In this document: one piece after another, positions 50,652-59,024 of the stretch
Numbering within the stretch: position 1 is the first letter of the stretch
Layout of the letters: each line of letters begins with the position of its first letter
Origin: an uncultured Clostridia bacterium
GTDB taxonomy: Bacteria > Bacillota > Clostridia > Oscillospirales > Acutalibacteraceae
Direction of reading: 5' to 3'
DNA: 64,000 nucleotides
NCBI GenBank assembly: GCA_947627345.1
Contig: CANQVS010000006.1
Span: forward strand, 18,398 to 82,397
The notes under the pieces: model-generated
The model's input: the letters and a program-made list of their open reading frames with translations, nothing else
What the model was told of the DNA's origin: nothing
The model's database searches: none
Position numbers and translations under genes: made by a program

Positions 50652-51914
50652 ATGAAAAAGGGAATTGGCGGACGATATAGCGTTCGCAATGTTGAAAAAA
50701 GGAAAAAGAGTAAACGTGATGTTATAAGTTACGAGGATGTTCCTTTAGAAGAATATAACGACGAGAGAACAGAAATATCAAAAGACGCTGTTAAACGTAT
50801 TCTCATAATTATGGGTATTATTGTTATACTCGGACTTGTTGTATTTGCAGTAGCTAACAAAGACAATTTTACTCCTGACAGAGTTGCTCATTGGGTTAAA
50901 TACGACGTTCTCGGCTCAAATGATGAGGGCTTTCCTGCAAAAATTATCGGTTCTACCGTAAACGATGCCAATTTTGTATGTGACGGAGGAATTATTTATG
51001 TTTCCGATACATCGTTTGAGTCACTAAGCTATTCGGGAAATGAGATTGGATATAATCAGCACGGCTTTTCAAAACCCGTACTTTGTACCGCCAAAGATAA
51101 CGTGCTGATTTATAACCTCGGAGGCAACGGATATGTAACTGGAACAAAGGAAAAGTTAAACGCCTTGAAAGATACTGATAATTACGTTATAACTGCTGAT
51201 ATTAACGCAAGGGGTTATTACTGCGTTGTAACTCAAAGTGATGGTTACCTTTCTAAAATTCACGTTTATAATGATAAACGTGAGAAAATATACACGTATT
51301 CTTTCTCTGATTATTACATAAATTCGGTAGCAATCAATCCCGACGGAACAGGTTGTGTCGCCTGTGGCATTACAGGTGACAACGGAAGTCTGCTCGGTAT
51401 AGCTTATGTTCTTGATTTTAATCAGGAAAAACCTGTTTCAACTCACAATATTGATGAAAATATAATTTACAGTGTAAAATATCTTAATTCAAATAATGTT
51501 TGTATGATAGGTTCCAAGTCTTCCTATACTCTTGATATAGGAGCAGGCGCGCTCAAACAAATTGACTACAGCAATATGCAACTTACCGCTTATGATATTG
51601 ATATTAACACAAGCTCTTTTGCGCTTTCACTTTCAAGAAGCGGTGACGGAAGAACCTGTTCTATTGAATATGTAAACAGCGCCGGTGAAGTTTTAAACGT
51701 AAACGATACCGACTGCGCTATTGAATCAATGTGTCTTTATAAAAACCGTATTGCCGTTTTGGATTCCGATGAGTGTTATCTTTTTGATACGGAGGGTAAC
51801 AGAATCGGAAAAGCTGACGCGGGAAACGGCTCTAAAGCTGTCCGACTTGAAAATGTTGATGAAGCGTATATTCTCGGAATTAATGAAATAAGAAAGATAG
51901 TGGAGTTTAAATAA
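50652..51914 (+). CDS. DUF5711 family membrane-anchored protein
   Basis: A 420-residue protein. A basic cytoplasmic N terminus (~1-55) is followed by one membrane helix (about 55-76) and a beta-propeller-like extracytoplasmic domain. Repeated blades end in patterns such as NVLIYNLGGNGYVTG and SVAINPDGTGCVACG. It fits the DUF5711 family, common in Ruminococcaceae between truA and cvpA. The function is unknown. Genes on both sides are in one run with short spacers. Confidence 0.78.
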   Translation: MKKGIGGRYSVRNVEKRKKSKRDVISYEDVPLEEYNDERTEISKDAVKRILIIMGIIVILGLVVFAVANKDNFTPDRVAHWVKYDVLGSNDEGFPAKIIGSTVNDANFVCDGGIIYVSDTSFESLSYSGNEIGYNQHGFSKPVLCTAKDNVLIYNLGGNGYVTGTKEKLNALKDTDNYVITADINARGYYCVVTQSDGYLSKIHVYNDKREKIYTYSFSDYYINSVAINPDGTGCVACGITGDNGSLLGIAYVLDFNQEKPVSTHNIDENIIYSVKYLNSNNVCMIGSKSSYTLDIGAGALKQIDYSNMQLTAYDIDINTSSFALSLSRSGDGRTCSIEYVNSAGEVLNVNDTDCAIESMCLYKNRIAVLDSDECYLFDTEGNRIGKADAGNGSKAVRLENVDEAYILGINEIRKIVEFK

Positions 51915-51924
51915 CGAGGTAAAT

Positions 51925-52704
51925 ATGATACTTGATTTAATTATAATCGGCGTTATACTGTTACTGGTTATTACGGGGGTTGTAAAGGGAATAGCGAGGA
52001 CGCTTTTAAATCTTATGTGCGTTGCGGTTTCCGCGGTGATATCATATTTGACAGCAGGGTGTATCTCTAATTTTATTTACACCTCGTTTATATCGCCTGC
52101 AATTACGGGCAGAGTTTCTGAGTCTGTGTCCGCATCTGCCGAGAGCGCAGGTGCGATTGCTCAGGAAGCGATAAACGGGTTACCCGATTTTGCGGTTAAC
52201 ATTTTTAATGCCTTTGGTATTACAACAGATAATCTTTCAAAATCTGCTCAAAACACTACAGGTTCTGTAGGCAACAATATCGGTCAGGTGGTTGATGTCG
52301 CGCTGAAACCCGCCGTCACCTCTATTTTAAACGTAGTTCTGATTGTAGTTTTGTTTCTATTATTTTTTATAATTTGCAAGATAATTTCAAAAAAGATTGA
52401 AAGATTATTTCATATTCCGATTATAGGATTTGTAAACCGTCTTTTAGGCGGTGCTTTAGGGTTTTGTGAAGGAGTTGTACTGTGTTACATAGGAATTTTG
52501 GTATGCAAAATTTCTCTATCGCTGTCAAGCGAGCCGTTTTTGTCGCCGGAATTAATATCGCAGTCTATTATTTTCGGTACAATATACAATTCCGAGTTTT
52601 TAAACAGTATAGCTGATATTATAAATATGGGTAATAACGCGATTGATGAAATAAAAGGAATTGCCTCAACAGGGGCTTCCGAAATTGAATCAGCCGTTAA
52701 TTAG
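51925..52704 (+). CDS. CvpA family membrane protein
   Basis: A 259-residue protein of the CvpA (colicin V production) family with four membrane segments. The family opens LDLIIIGVILLLVITGVVKG, and the segment RLLGGALGFCEGVVLCYIG near 170 is typical. Between helices 2 and 3 there is a Ser/Ala-rich extracytoplasmic loop (about 60-120). The function of the family in Gram-positives is unclear; it is linked to membrane stress and peptidoglycan. Ten bases after the DUF5711 gene. Confidence 0.88.
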   Translation: MILDLIIIGVILLLVITGVVKGIARTLLNLMCVAVSAVISYLTAGCISNFIYTSFISPAITGRVSESVSASAESAGAIAQEAINGLPDFAVNIFNAFGITTDNLSKSAQNTTGSVGNNIGQVVDVALKPAVTSILNVVLIVVLFLLFFIICKIISKKIERLFHIPIIGFVNRLLGGALGFCEGVVLCYIGILVCKISLSLSSEPFLSPELISQSIIFGTIYNSEFLNSIADIINMGNNAIDEIKGIASTGASEIESAVN

Positions 52705-52715
52705 ATGAGGTAATT

Positions 52716-53285
52716 ATGTTTAAGGATGTAAAAGCTAAGGATTTTTTGACCATTCCGAATCTACTTTCAATTTTGAGAATAATTTTAATACCGCCGTTTA
52801 TGTATTTTTTTCTCGAAAAGAATTATATTCTATCGGCAGTTTTGCTTGTTATTTCAGGACTTTCCGACGCGTTCGACGGATTTATCGCAAGAACCTTTAA
52901 TCAGGTGACCGCGCTCGGGAAAATGCTCGACCCTATTGCGGATAAGTTGACGCTTATTGCGATTATGGTTTGCATAACCATTTTTTCTCCGATAGTTCTT
53001 CCAGTTATGGTTATTCTTATTCTTAAAGACATTGTTATGCTTATAGGCGGTTCAAGACTTATAAAAAAAGGTATTGCGCCACCGGCGGCAAAGTGGTACG
53101 GAAAAGTCGGAACATTTCTGTTTTATGTGTCGGTTTGTCTAATAGTTTTTTTAAAGGCGGCATTTAACTATGAAAACGATGTGCTTTCCATATCATTACT
53201 TTCAGCTGTATGTTTATTTATGATATTCGCGCTGATAAAATATTTTCTTATATATAATTCGTTAATAAAGAAGGTAAAGGAGTAA
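52716..53285 (+). CDS. pgsA: CDP-diacylglycerol--glycerol-3-phosphate 3-phosphatidyltransferase
   Basis: A 189-residue membrane enzyme that makes phosphatidylglycerophosphate from CDP-diacylglycerol and glycerol-3-phosphate, the first step to phosphatidylglycerol. The CDP-alcohol phosphotransferase motif is complete: SDAFDGFIARTFNQ followed by GKMLDPIADKL. About five helices are visible. The N terminus NIPNLLSILRIILIP-type sequence (FLTIPNLLSILRIILI) is typical of PgsA. Three bases separate it from clpE. Confidence 0.95.
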   Translation: MFKDVKAKDFLTIPNLLSILRIILIPPFMYFFLEKNYILSAVLLVISGLSDAFDGFIARTFNQVTALGKMLDPIADKLTLIAIMVCITIFSPIVLPVMVILILKDIVMLIGGSRLIKKGIAPPAAKWYGKVGTFLFYVSVCLIVFLKAAFNYENDVLSISLLSAVCLFMIFALIKYFLIYNSLIKKVKE

Positions 53286-53288
53286 TTT

Positions 53289-55625
53289 ATGACTTGCAGT
53301 AAATGTGGAATACGACCTGCGGTTGTGTTTGTATCAAACAATTCATCAGAATCCGAAACAAAGGGCTATTGTCTTACTTGCGCAAAGGAAATGGGAATTA
53401 AGCCCGTTGAGGATTTGATTAATAAAATGGGTCTTTCCGACGATGACCTTGAAACAGTTCAGGACCAAATGGACTCTCTTATGAGCGGTGAGAGTATACA
53501 GGACATTATGGAAACTATGAATGTTGATAACCTCGCCGAACAAATGGAGCAGTTTCAGGAGCAGTCCGAGGATAACGGCGACTTTACTCCCGGCGGCGCT
53601 CCGACATTCCCGTTTTTTAATAATCTCTTTAACGTAGCAGGCGACAAAAATCAGACGTCAAGAGAAGCTAATGAACGAAGAGAAAGAAGAAAAAACCGCA
53701 AAACAGATAAAAAGAGAAAGCACCTTAATCTTTATTGTGAAAATCTTACTGCTAAGGCTAAGGAAGGCAGAATAGATAATATTGTCGGCAGAGATAAGGA
53801 GATAGAAAGAGTAATTCAGATTCTCTCTCGCCGTACAAAAAATAATCCCTGTCTTATCGGCGAGCCGGGCGTTGGAAAAACAGCTATCGCCGAGGGATTG
53901 GCACTTAGAATTTCATCAGGAAACGTGCCTTTAAGGCTTGTTGAGAAAGAAATTTATCTTCTGGATCTTACCTCTTTAGTTGCAGGTACACAGTTCAGAG
54001 GACAGTTCGAGAGCCGTATAAAGGGACTGACTCAGGAAATTAAAGAAGCGGGAAACATTATCCTTTTCATCGACGAGGTACATAATCTCGTTGGAGCAGG
54101 TGACAGCAGCGAGGGTACGATGAATGCCGCTAACATTCTTAAACCTGCGCTTTCACGCGGTGAGGTTCAGGTTATCGGTGCGACTACCTTTAATGAGTAC
54201 AGAAAGTATATTGAAAAGGACAGCGCCCTTGAAAGACGTTTCCAGCCCGTTAAGGTCGGCGAGCCATCGGTATCTGATACTATTGAGGTTTTAAACGGTG
54301 TAAAGGGTTATTATGAGGCTCACCACCGCGTTAAAGTCAGTAACGATATTGTTAGAAAAACCGTAATACTTTCCGAGCGTTATATAAACGACAGATTTTT
54401 ACCCGATAAAGCAATAGATTTGCTTGATGAAAGCTGTGCCTGCGCCGCGCTGAGAAATAAGGAAATGGAAAAATATGACCGCCTTATGATGAGCAAAAAG
54501 CGTTTCAGCGCGGATATGGAGGAAATCCAGAGCGAGGAAGAAATAAATTACGAAAAGCTTGCCGATGTTCGTTCAAAAATCGCGAGAGTTGACAGAGAGC
54601 TTTCTGAAATTGACCCCGAAAAGGTAAACGCTCCCGTTGAGGAGGAAGATATAGCTAAGGTTATAGAGCTTTGGACAGGTATTCCGTCAAGCAGAATACG
54701 CGAAAATGAACTCAGCAAACTCGCTGATTTGGAAGATGAGCTTAAAAAGAAAATTATCGGCCAGGACGAGGCTGTAGAGGCTCTCTCAGCCGCTATAAGG
54801 AGAAGCAGAGTTCAAATATCGCCCCGCAGAAGACCTGCGTCATTTATTTTCGTAGGACCCACGGGAGTCGGAAAAACCGAGCTTGTAAAAGTTCTCTCAC
54901 AACTGCTTTTCGATACTCCCGAAACGCTTATCAGACTTGATATGTCCGAGTTTATGGAAAAACATTCGGTTTCAAAAATTATCGGTTCGCCTCCCGGCTA
55001 TGTAGGCTATGATGAGGCAGGACAGGTTACCGAAAAGGTTCGCCGTCGTCCTTATTCCGTGTTGCTTTTTGATGAAATTGAAAAAGCGCATCCCGATGTT
55101 TTAAATATTCTTCTGCAAATTCTTGACGAGGGTCGTGTAACCGACGCGCAGGGAAGAAGCGTTAACTTTGAAAATACGGTAATTGTTATGACCTCTAACG
55201 CCGGGTCCGAGAAAAATCAAAATGCGCTCGGGTTCGGAAAGCAAGAGAGCGACATTATAAAAGAAAGAGCGATGAAAGGGCTGAAAGAATTTTTAAGACC
55301 TGAATTTATTGCTCGTGTCGATGAGGTTTTGGTATTCAGAAGTTTAAGCTTTGAGGACTATAAGGCGATTGCTGACCTTATGCTCAGCGAATATAAGGAA
55401 CCTCTCGCTGAAAAGGGAATAAGATTTACTTTTGATAATGATGTTTGCGAATTTGTAGCGAAAAAGGCGTCAAGCGGTACAAGCGGTGCGAGAGATCTTC
55501 GTAACTTTATCAGAAAAAATGTTGAGGATAAAATTACAACCGAGCTTATAAACCGCCGTGACGGAGAGATTGCGGGGGTTCACGCATCCGTTGAGAATGA
55601 AGAAATCAAGCTTGACATAATTTAA
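53289..55625 (+). CDS. clpE: ATP-dependent Clp protease ATP-binding subunit (ClpE-like)
   Basis: A 778-residue Hsp100 unfoldase. The N terminus is a zinc finger (Cys3, Cys6, Cys28, Cys31) as in ClpE, rather than the Clp_N repeats of ClpC. Two AAA+ modules follow, with Walker A motifs GEPGVGKTA (~195) and GPTGVGKTE (~520). A coiled-coil insertion with UVR-like heptads is near 395-440. The C-terminal D2-small domain ends the protein. It would feed ClpP for protein quality control. No CtsR operator-like repeat was seen upstream; it is the last gene of the ruv-to-clpE run. Confidence 0.93.
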   Translation: MTCSKCGIRPAVVFVSNNSSESETKGYCLTCAKEMGIKPVEDLINKMGLSDDDLETVQDQMDSLMSGESIQDIMETMNVDNLAEQMEQFQEQSEDNGDFTPGGAPTFPFFNNLFNVAGDKNQTSREANERRERRKNRKTDKKRKHLNLYCENLTAKAKEGRIDNIVGRDKEIERVIQILSRRTKNNPCLIGEPGVGKTAIAEGLALRISSGNVPLRLVEKEIYLLDLTSLVAGTQFRGQFESRIKGLTQEIKEAGNIILFIDEVHNLVGAGDSSEGTMNAANILKPALSRGEVQVIGATTFNEYRKYIEKDSALERRFQPVKVGEPSVSDTIEVLNGVKGYYEAHHRVKVSNDIVRKTVILSERYINDRFLPDKAIDLLDESCACAALRNKEMEKYDRLMMSKKRFSADMEEIQSEEEINYEKLADVRSKIARVDRELSEIDPEKVNAPVEEEDIAKVIELWTGIPSSRIRENELSKLADLEDELKKKIIGQDEAVEALSAAIRRSRVQISPRRRPASFIFVGPTGVGKTELVKVLSQLLFDTPETLIRLDMSEFMEKHSVSKIIGSPPGYVGYDEAGQVTEKVRRRPYSVLLFDEIEKAHPDVLNILLQILDEGRVTDAQGRSVNFENTVIVMTSNAGSEKNQNALGFGKQESDIIKERAMKGLKEFLRPEFIARVDEVLVFRSLSFEDYKAIADLMLSEYKEPLAEKGIRFTFDNDVCEFVAKKASSGTSGARDLRNFIRKNVEDKITTELINRRDGEIAGVHASVENEEIKLDII

Positions 55626-55637
55626 AAAATAAATGTT

Positions 55638-55675
55638 AACAGGTACTCATATTTGTATGGGTACCTGTTTATTTA
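55638..55675 (+). terminator. Rho-independent terminator after clpE
   Basis: A 14-bp stem AACAGGTACTCATA/TATGGGTACCTGTT with one G-T pair and a T-rich tail. It ends the long operon that starts near 42889. Confidence 0.9.
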
Positions 55676-55739
55676 CTTTATCGGTATTTGTGTGCAAACC
55701 TTCTATTATGTAATTATTGTAAAAAGTACATAAAAACTA

Positions 55740-55768
55740 TTGCGTAATTCATATATTAGTTGTATAAT
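55740..55768 (+). promoter_or_regulatory. Sigma-A promoter of the phosphoribosyltransferase gene
   Basis: TTGCGT - 17 bases - TATAAT, 28 bases before the ATG. Confidence 0.75.
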
Positions 55769-55796
55769 TATAATACTATATCAAAGGAGGATTAAT

Positions 55797-56432
55797 ATGT
55801 CACGAGAATATAAAATCAGAACTAAGAATAAAAATGTGTTTCTGCGCGTTACAAAAGGTCATTTTGCAACAATGCACAGCCATACTAATTATTATATAGA
55901 TGTTACAACACAGAAAAACCGACTTTCCGAGGCTAAGGCGGTCGCAAAAGAAATGGTGCACGCATATCGAGCAAATACAATTGTTGATACGATTTTATGC
56001 CTTGACGGAACCGAAGTAATCGGAGCGTTTTTGGCAAATGAACTGACGGAAGACAACTATATAAATTTAAACGCGCACCAGACTATTTATGTGCTTTCTC
56101 CCGAATATATAGGCGGTGGTCAGCTTATGTTCAGAGATAATTTAACTCCAATGCTTGCCGGAAAGCACGTTTTGATACTTGCGGCATCCGTCACAACAGG
56201 AAAAAGCGCTCTTGCTGCGATTGACGCTATTAAATACTACGGCGGAAATATTGTCGGAGTGTCCTCAATTTTCGCAACAGTAGACGAGTGCGATGGACAT
56301 CCTGTAAACTCAATTTTTAATCCCAACGACTTAGGCGATTATCAAAGCTATAAACCTCACCAATGTCCATTCTGCGCTAACGGTGAGAAAATAGAAGCCC
56401 TTGTTAACAGCTTTGGATATTCCGCGCTTTAA
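55797..56432 (+). CDS. Phosphoribosyltransferase family protein
   Basis: A 211-residue protein with a type I phosphoribosyltransferase fold (OPRTase-like). It has the PRPP-loop-like VLILAASVTTGKSALAAI and an early basic HSHTNYYIDV region. The C terminus is CPFCANGEKIEALVNSFGYS, close to the orotate phosphoribosyltransferase tail. The base used is not clear; it could be an orotate or other nucleobase enzyme, or a paralogue with another role. ATG 55797 follows AAGGAGG at good spacing; the frame is open further upstream to 55740. It is monocistronic. Confidence 0.82.
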   Translation: MSREYKIRTKNKNVFLRVTKGHFATMHSHTNYYIDVTTQKNRLSEAKAVAKEMVHAYRANTIVDTILCLDGTEVIGAFLANELTEDNYINLNAHQTIYVLSPEYIGGGQLMFRDNLTPMLAGKHVLILAASVTTGKSALAAIDAIKYYGGNIVGVSSIFATVDECDGHPVNSIFNPNDLGDYQSYKPHQCPFCANGEKIEALVNSFGYSAL

Positions 56433-56499
56433 AATTAAAAAAATAATTTAGGATTTATGTTGAAACGCCGTAAATTATATTAAATTTTGATAAAAAGCT

Positions 56500-56724
56500 A
56501 TGATGATATTAAAAGAAGGATTAAAGAAAATTACAAATCTGAACAATAATACTGTTTTAAAAGTGACTTGCATTGACAATGAAGTAATAACAGGTTATTT
56601 TCGTGGTTATACATCAGCAGTAGACAATGAACAAGAGATTGCACAACTTGATATTCTTGCTAAAGATAATAACTATTTAGGGTTGCTTGAAAATGAGATT
56701 GTTTCAATAGTAGTAGTTAAATAA
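56500..56724 (+). CDS. Small protein with an Sm-like strand pattern (74 aa)
   Basis: A 74-residue acidic protein. The pattern LNNNTVLKVTCIDNEVITGY followed by FRGYTSAVDNEQE and ENEIVSIVVVK resembles LSm/Sm-like small beta-barrels or short regulatory domains, but no family is named. The ribosome binding site is poor (AAAAAGC before ATG 56500; ATG 56503 is also possible). Its AT-rich codons resemble the accessory zone that follows. Confidence 0.55.
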   Translation: MMILKEGLKKITNLNNNTVLKVTCIDNEVITGYFRGYTSAVDNEQEIAQLDILAKDNNYLGLLENEIVSIVVVK

Positions 56725-56732
56725 AACAAAAA

Positions 56733-56765
56733 TCGCGTTATGGTTTAGACATAGCGCATTTTTTA
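56733..56765 (+). terminator. Terminator after the 74-aa gene
   Basis: An imperfect stem GCGttATG/CATAgCGC with a GTTTAGA loop and a TTTTTT tail. Confidence 0.7.
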
Positions 56766-56858
56766 GTTTAAAACACAATAATTAAAGTTTTGCAGAACCG
56801 CAAGGATTTTTTATTATCGTTTTGACCGTTTCCAAAGTCTTATAACTATGATAATATT

Positions 56859-57036
56859 TGGAGCGGATTATGTAGCTATGAATTGTGAGAAAGGCACATC
56901 TCGAACCTTGTGTTCACGTTTTATTGAAAAGTTTCATCAACGCTCCTCGCTAAAAATGTCCCGCAGGGATATTTTCTTAACGCTCGGCTCGATTCCCATC
57001 ATCCGTAATAAAAAACGCCCTGACGGGCGTTTTTTG
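56859..57036 (-). repeat. Isolated copy of the tRNA-Gly-derived repeat
   Basis: A 178-base diverged copy of the unit found twice near 58.4-58.8 kb. It begins TGGAGCGGATTATG (the 3' end of tRNA-Gly, minus strand). It keeps the core CGAACCTTGTGTTCACGTTT and the partly paired ATGTCCCgcaGGGATAT. It ends with TCGATTCCCATCATCCG (17 bases of the tRNA 3' part in the opposite orientation) and a terminator stem AAAAAACGCCC/GGGCGTTTTTT. The 563-base gap 56725-57287 holds only this repeat, two terminators and AT-rich spacer. Confidence 0.75.
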
Positions 57037-57258
57037 AGCGACTGGTTAAGTTATTTCATTATTAATGATTTTATAAATTTTAAATATTAATAATATTCTT
57101 ACATTCAAACCTTCTATCCCCAAAACAGCAAATAACGGAGGATACTTTAATATAAGTTTAGAATATAGTTCACAATTTAACAAAATGTATTAAGAAAAAG
57201 TCCAAAAGAGTAGCCTAAACCTTTTTTACTCACTTTCAAACTATTTATCTCGCTAAAT

Positions 57259-57288
57259 AAAAAAAGAGTGGATATACCACTCTTTTTT
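57259..57288. terminator. Terminator after the small membrane ORF
   Basis: Stem AAAAAGAGTGG(T)/ACCACTCTTTTT around an ATAT loop, with A/T runs on both sides. On the minus strand it ends the AIM24 unit. Confidence 0.85.
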
Positions 57289-57452
57289 TATTTTTCTTTG
57301 AAAAGTCCATATTCCGGTACGTTTATATTTTTCATAATTTTTATTGCTTTAAATAATGCGGGAAGATATAGAATTACCATCATTAAATATCCAATCGCCA
57401 TACCGGTACCCATAGCACCGGACTGTACATATCCGCCTCTGCCTTGTGTCAT
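57288..57452 (-). CDS. Small membrane ORF (54 aa), unrecognised
   Basis: A 54-codon minus-strand ORF encoding MTQGRGGYVQSGAMGTGMAI, then a hydrophobic GYLMMVILYLPALF helix and a basic/acidic tail ending GLFKEK. It starts 77 bases after the AIM24 stop and ends at a terminator, so it may be a second gene of that unit. The open frame extends 10 codons further upstream without a start, and no good ribosome binding site is seen. It may be the relic of a longer membrane protein. Confidence 0.45.
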   Translation of the reverse strand: MTQGRGGYVQSGAMGTGMAIGYLMMVILYLPALFKAIKIMKNINVPEYGLFKEK

Positions 57453-57529
57453 AAAAATGTCAGCCTGAAATGTAAGAAAGTCATTTAAGGTATGCTATTA
57501 TAACTTATTCTATCATTTATCTATCTGCA

Positions 57530-58213
57530 TTAATTACTTCCTTTTGGCATTAAAGCTATAATTCTATTTGCAAAATCATTAAAGTTTTGAGTTTGTAATA
57601 TAACTTTACCCGGTCCTGTTAATTTTGTTAAAAACAGTCCTTCTCCTCCAAATAATACATTCTTTATTCCTTTAACTGTTTCTACTTCATATTTAACAGT
57701 TTTTTCAAATGCTACTACATTACCGGTATCAACTTTAATTACTTCTCCCGGTTGCAGTTCTTTTTCTATTTGGTCTCCATCTACTTCCAGAAATACATTT
57801 CCCGTACCACTAATGTCTTCTAAAATAAAACCTTCTCCTCCAAATAATCCTGATGACAATTTCTTTCTGAATGCTACCTTCAACTCTACAGTCGGCTCTG
57901 CACATAGAAACGAACCTTTTTGTACAATTAATCCCGTATGATTTGTTAAATTAACATTTAAAATACCACCGGGAACAGTTGACGCAAAGGCTATTTTTTG
58001 ATTATCATTTAATGCGGTGTAAGTATTCATAAATAAGGATTCACCTGAAAATACTCTGCCTAATCCTTTCATTATTCCGCCTTTAGTGTTAGTCTCAAGA
58101 CTAATTTGCGGAGACATCCATGTCATCGCGCCCGACTGAGTATATAAGCTTTCTCCTTTATTTAAAGTAAACTCAATAGCCGGTACTGTTTGTCCAATTA
58201 TCTTATGTTCCAT
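57530..58213 (-). CDS. AIM24/TIGR00266 family protein
   Basis: A 227-residue protein of the AIM24 family (double-stranded beta-helix fold of uncharacterised function). It has the characteristic QSGAMTWMSPQISLETNTKG near the N terminus, LCAEPTVELKVAFRKK, two GGEGF/GGEGL loops (FGGEGFILEDISGTG and LFGGEGLFLTKLTGPG), and a C-terminal RIIALMP. AGAGAGG precedes ATG. It is AT-rich and lies between the isolated tRNA-Gly-type repeat and the tandem copies, so it may have arrived as an insertion. Bacterial AIM24 relatives are often linked to membrane or phage-stress contexts, without proof. Confidence 0.88.
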   Translation of the reverse strand: MEHKIIGQTVPAIEFTLNKGESLYTQSGAMTWMSPQISLETNTKGGIMKGLGRVFSGESLFMNTYTALNDNQKIAFASTVPGGILNVNLTNHTGLIVQKGSFLCAEPTVELKVAFRKKLSSGLFGGEGFILEDISGTGNVFLEVDGDQIEKELQPGEVIKVDTGNVVAFEKTVKYEVETVKGIKNVLFGGEGLFLTKLTGPGKVILQTQNFNDFANRIIALMPKGSN

Positions 58214-58372
58214 AATTACCTCTCTTTCTTATTTAATTATTATACCATATTTATTTTAAATAGGGAAGTCCCAAAATGTATTTTAAATATTTTAAAATTT
58301 TAATTATTACCATATCTAATTATTTAATTGATATTTTACGACTATGACATTAATAGTAATAATAAACACTTT

Positions 58373-58821
58373 CATTTTCTGAACGCTCGGTTTCAATTCC
58401 CATCATCCGCAATTAAAAAACAAAAACGCCCCAATGGGCGTTTTTATTGGAGCGGATGATGTAACAATGAATTGTGAAAAAAGTACATCTCGAACCTTGT
58501 GTTCACGTTTTATAGAAACATATCATCAACGCTCCTCGCTAAAAATGTCCCACAGGGACATTTTCTGAACGCTCGGCTTTGATTCCCATCATCCGCAATT
58601 AAAAAAATAAAAACGCCTCAATGGGCGTTTTTATTGGAGCGGATGATGTAACTATGAATTGTGAAAAAAGTACATCTCGAACCTTGTGTTCACGTTTTAT
58701 GGAAACATATCATCAACGCTCCTCGCTAAAAATGTCCCACAGGGACATTTTCTTAACGCTCGGCTTCGGTTCCCATCATCCGCAATTAAAAAAATAAAAA
58801 CGCCTCAATGGGCGTTTTTAT
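58373..58821 (-). repeat. tRNA-Gly-derived tandem repeat: partial copy plus two 187-bp copies
   Basis: A partial copy (58373-58447) is followed by two full 187-bp units (58448-58634 and 58635-58821), nearly identical. The second ends exactly where tRNA-Gly begins. Each unit starts (plus strand) with TGGAGCGGATGATG, the tRNA 3' end with CCA reversed. Next are GAACCTTGTGTTCACGTT and the hairpin ATGTCCC/GGGACAT. It ends with TTCCCATCATCCGC and a terminator hairpin AAAAACGCC/GGCGTTTTT. Read on the tRNA strand each begins GCGGATGATGGGAA and ends CATCATCCGCTCCA, an inverted pair. The stretch 58214-58372 shows only AT-rich spacer. Confidence 0.85.
58788..58819 (-). terminator. Terminator downstream of tRNA-Gly (also in each repeat unit)
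   Basis: On the minus strand AAAAACGCC/GGCGTTTTT with a short loop and a long T-run, just past the CCA of the tRNA. Equivalent stems end the other units near 58423-58446 and 58609-58632. Confidence 0.88.
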
Positions 58822-58895
58822 TGGAGCGGATGATGGGAATCGAACCCACACGATCAGCTTGGAAGGCTGAAGTTCTACCACTAAACTACATCCGC
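58822..58895 (-). tRNA. tRNA-Gly (anticodon TCC)
   Basis: A 74-nt cloverleaf on the minus strand with an encoded CCA. The acceptor is GCGGATG/CATCCGC with discriminator T and CCA. The D arm has TTTAGTGGTAGAA. The anticodon loop CTTCCAA gives anticodon TCC, and the T arm has GTGGGTTCGATTCCCAT. A perfect promoter lies 17 bases upstream and a terminator follows. Confidence 0.97.
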
Positions 58896-58912
58896 TTATT
58901 TGCAACGTTGAT

Positions 58913-58941
58913 ATTATATCAAATATATTAATGTTTGTCAA
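58913..58941 (-). promoter_or_regulatory. Perfect-consensus promoter of tRNA-Gly
   Basis: On the minus strand TTGACA - 17 bases - TATAAT, ending 17 bases before the tRNA 5' end. Confidence 0.92.
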
Positions 58942-58964
58942 TGAAAATTTGTTAAAAAACATAA

Positions 58965-58993
58965 TTGACTTTACCTTTGTAAAATAATAAAAT
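58965..58993 (+). promoter_or_regulatory. Sigma-A promoter of the Ig-like surface protein gene
   Basis: TTGACT - 17 bases - TAAAAT, 31 bases before the ATG. It is divergent from the tRNA promoter. Confidence 0.8.
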
Positions 58994-59024
58994 ATGTTTA
59001 CAAAAGTGAAAGGTGAGAAAAATT

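Noticed and set aside
56848..57090. ORF across the isolated tRNA-Gly-type repeat
   Set aside because: It lies within the repeat and a terminator, has no family resemblance, and arises from the structural sequence.
57268..57468. Plus-strand 66-codon ORF
   Set aside because: It lies antisense to the small minus-strand ORF and a terminator, with no ribosome binding site.
58373..58821. CRISPR array
   Set aside because: The 187-bp units are long and nearly identical throughout, with no short repeats separated by unique spacers and no cas genes nearby.
58686..58931. Plus-strand ORF (81 codons) ending in a peptide like MGIEPTRSAWKAEVLPLNY
   Set aside because: It reads through the antisense of tRNA-Gly, a known source of spurious protein annotations, and the repeat units. 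No ribosome binding site fits it.
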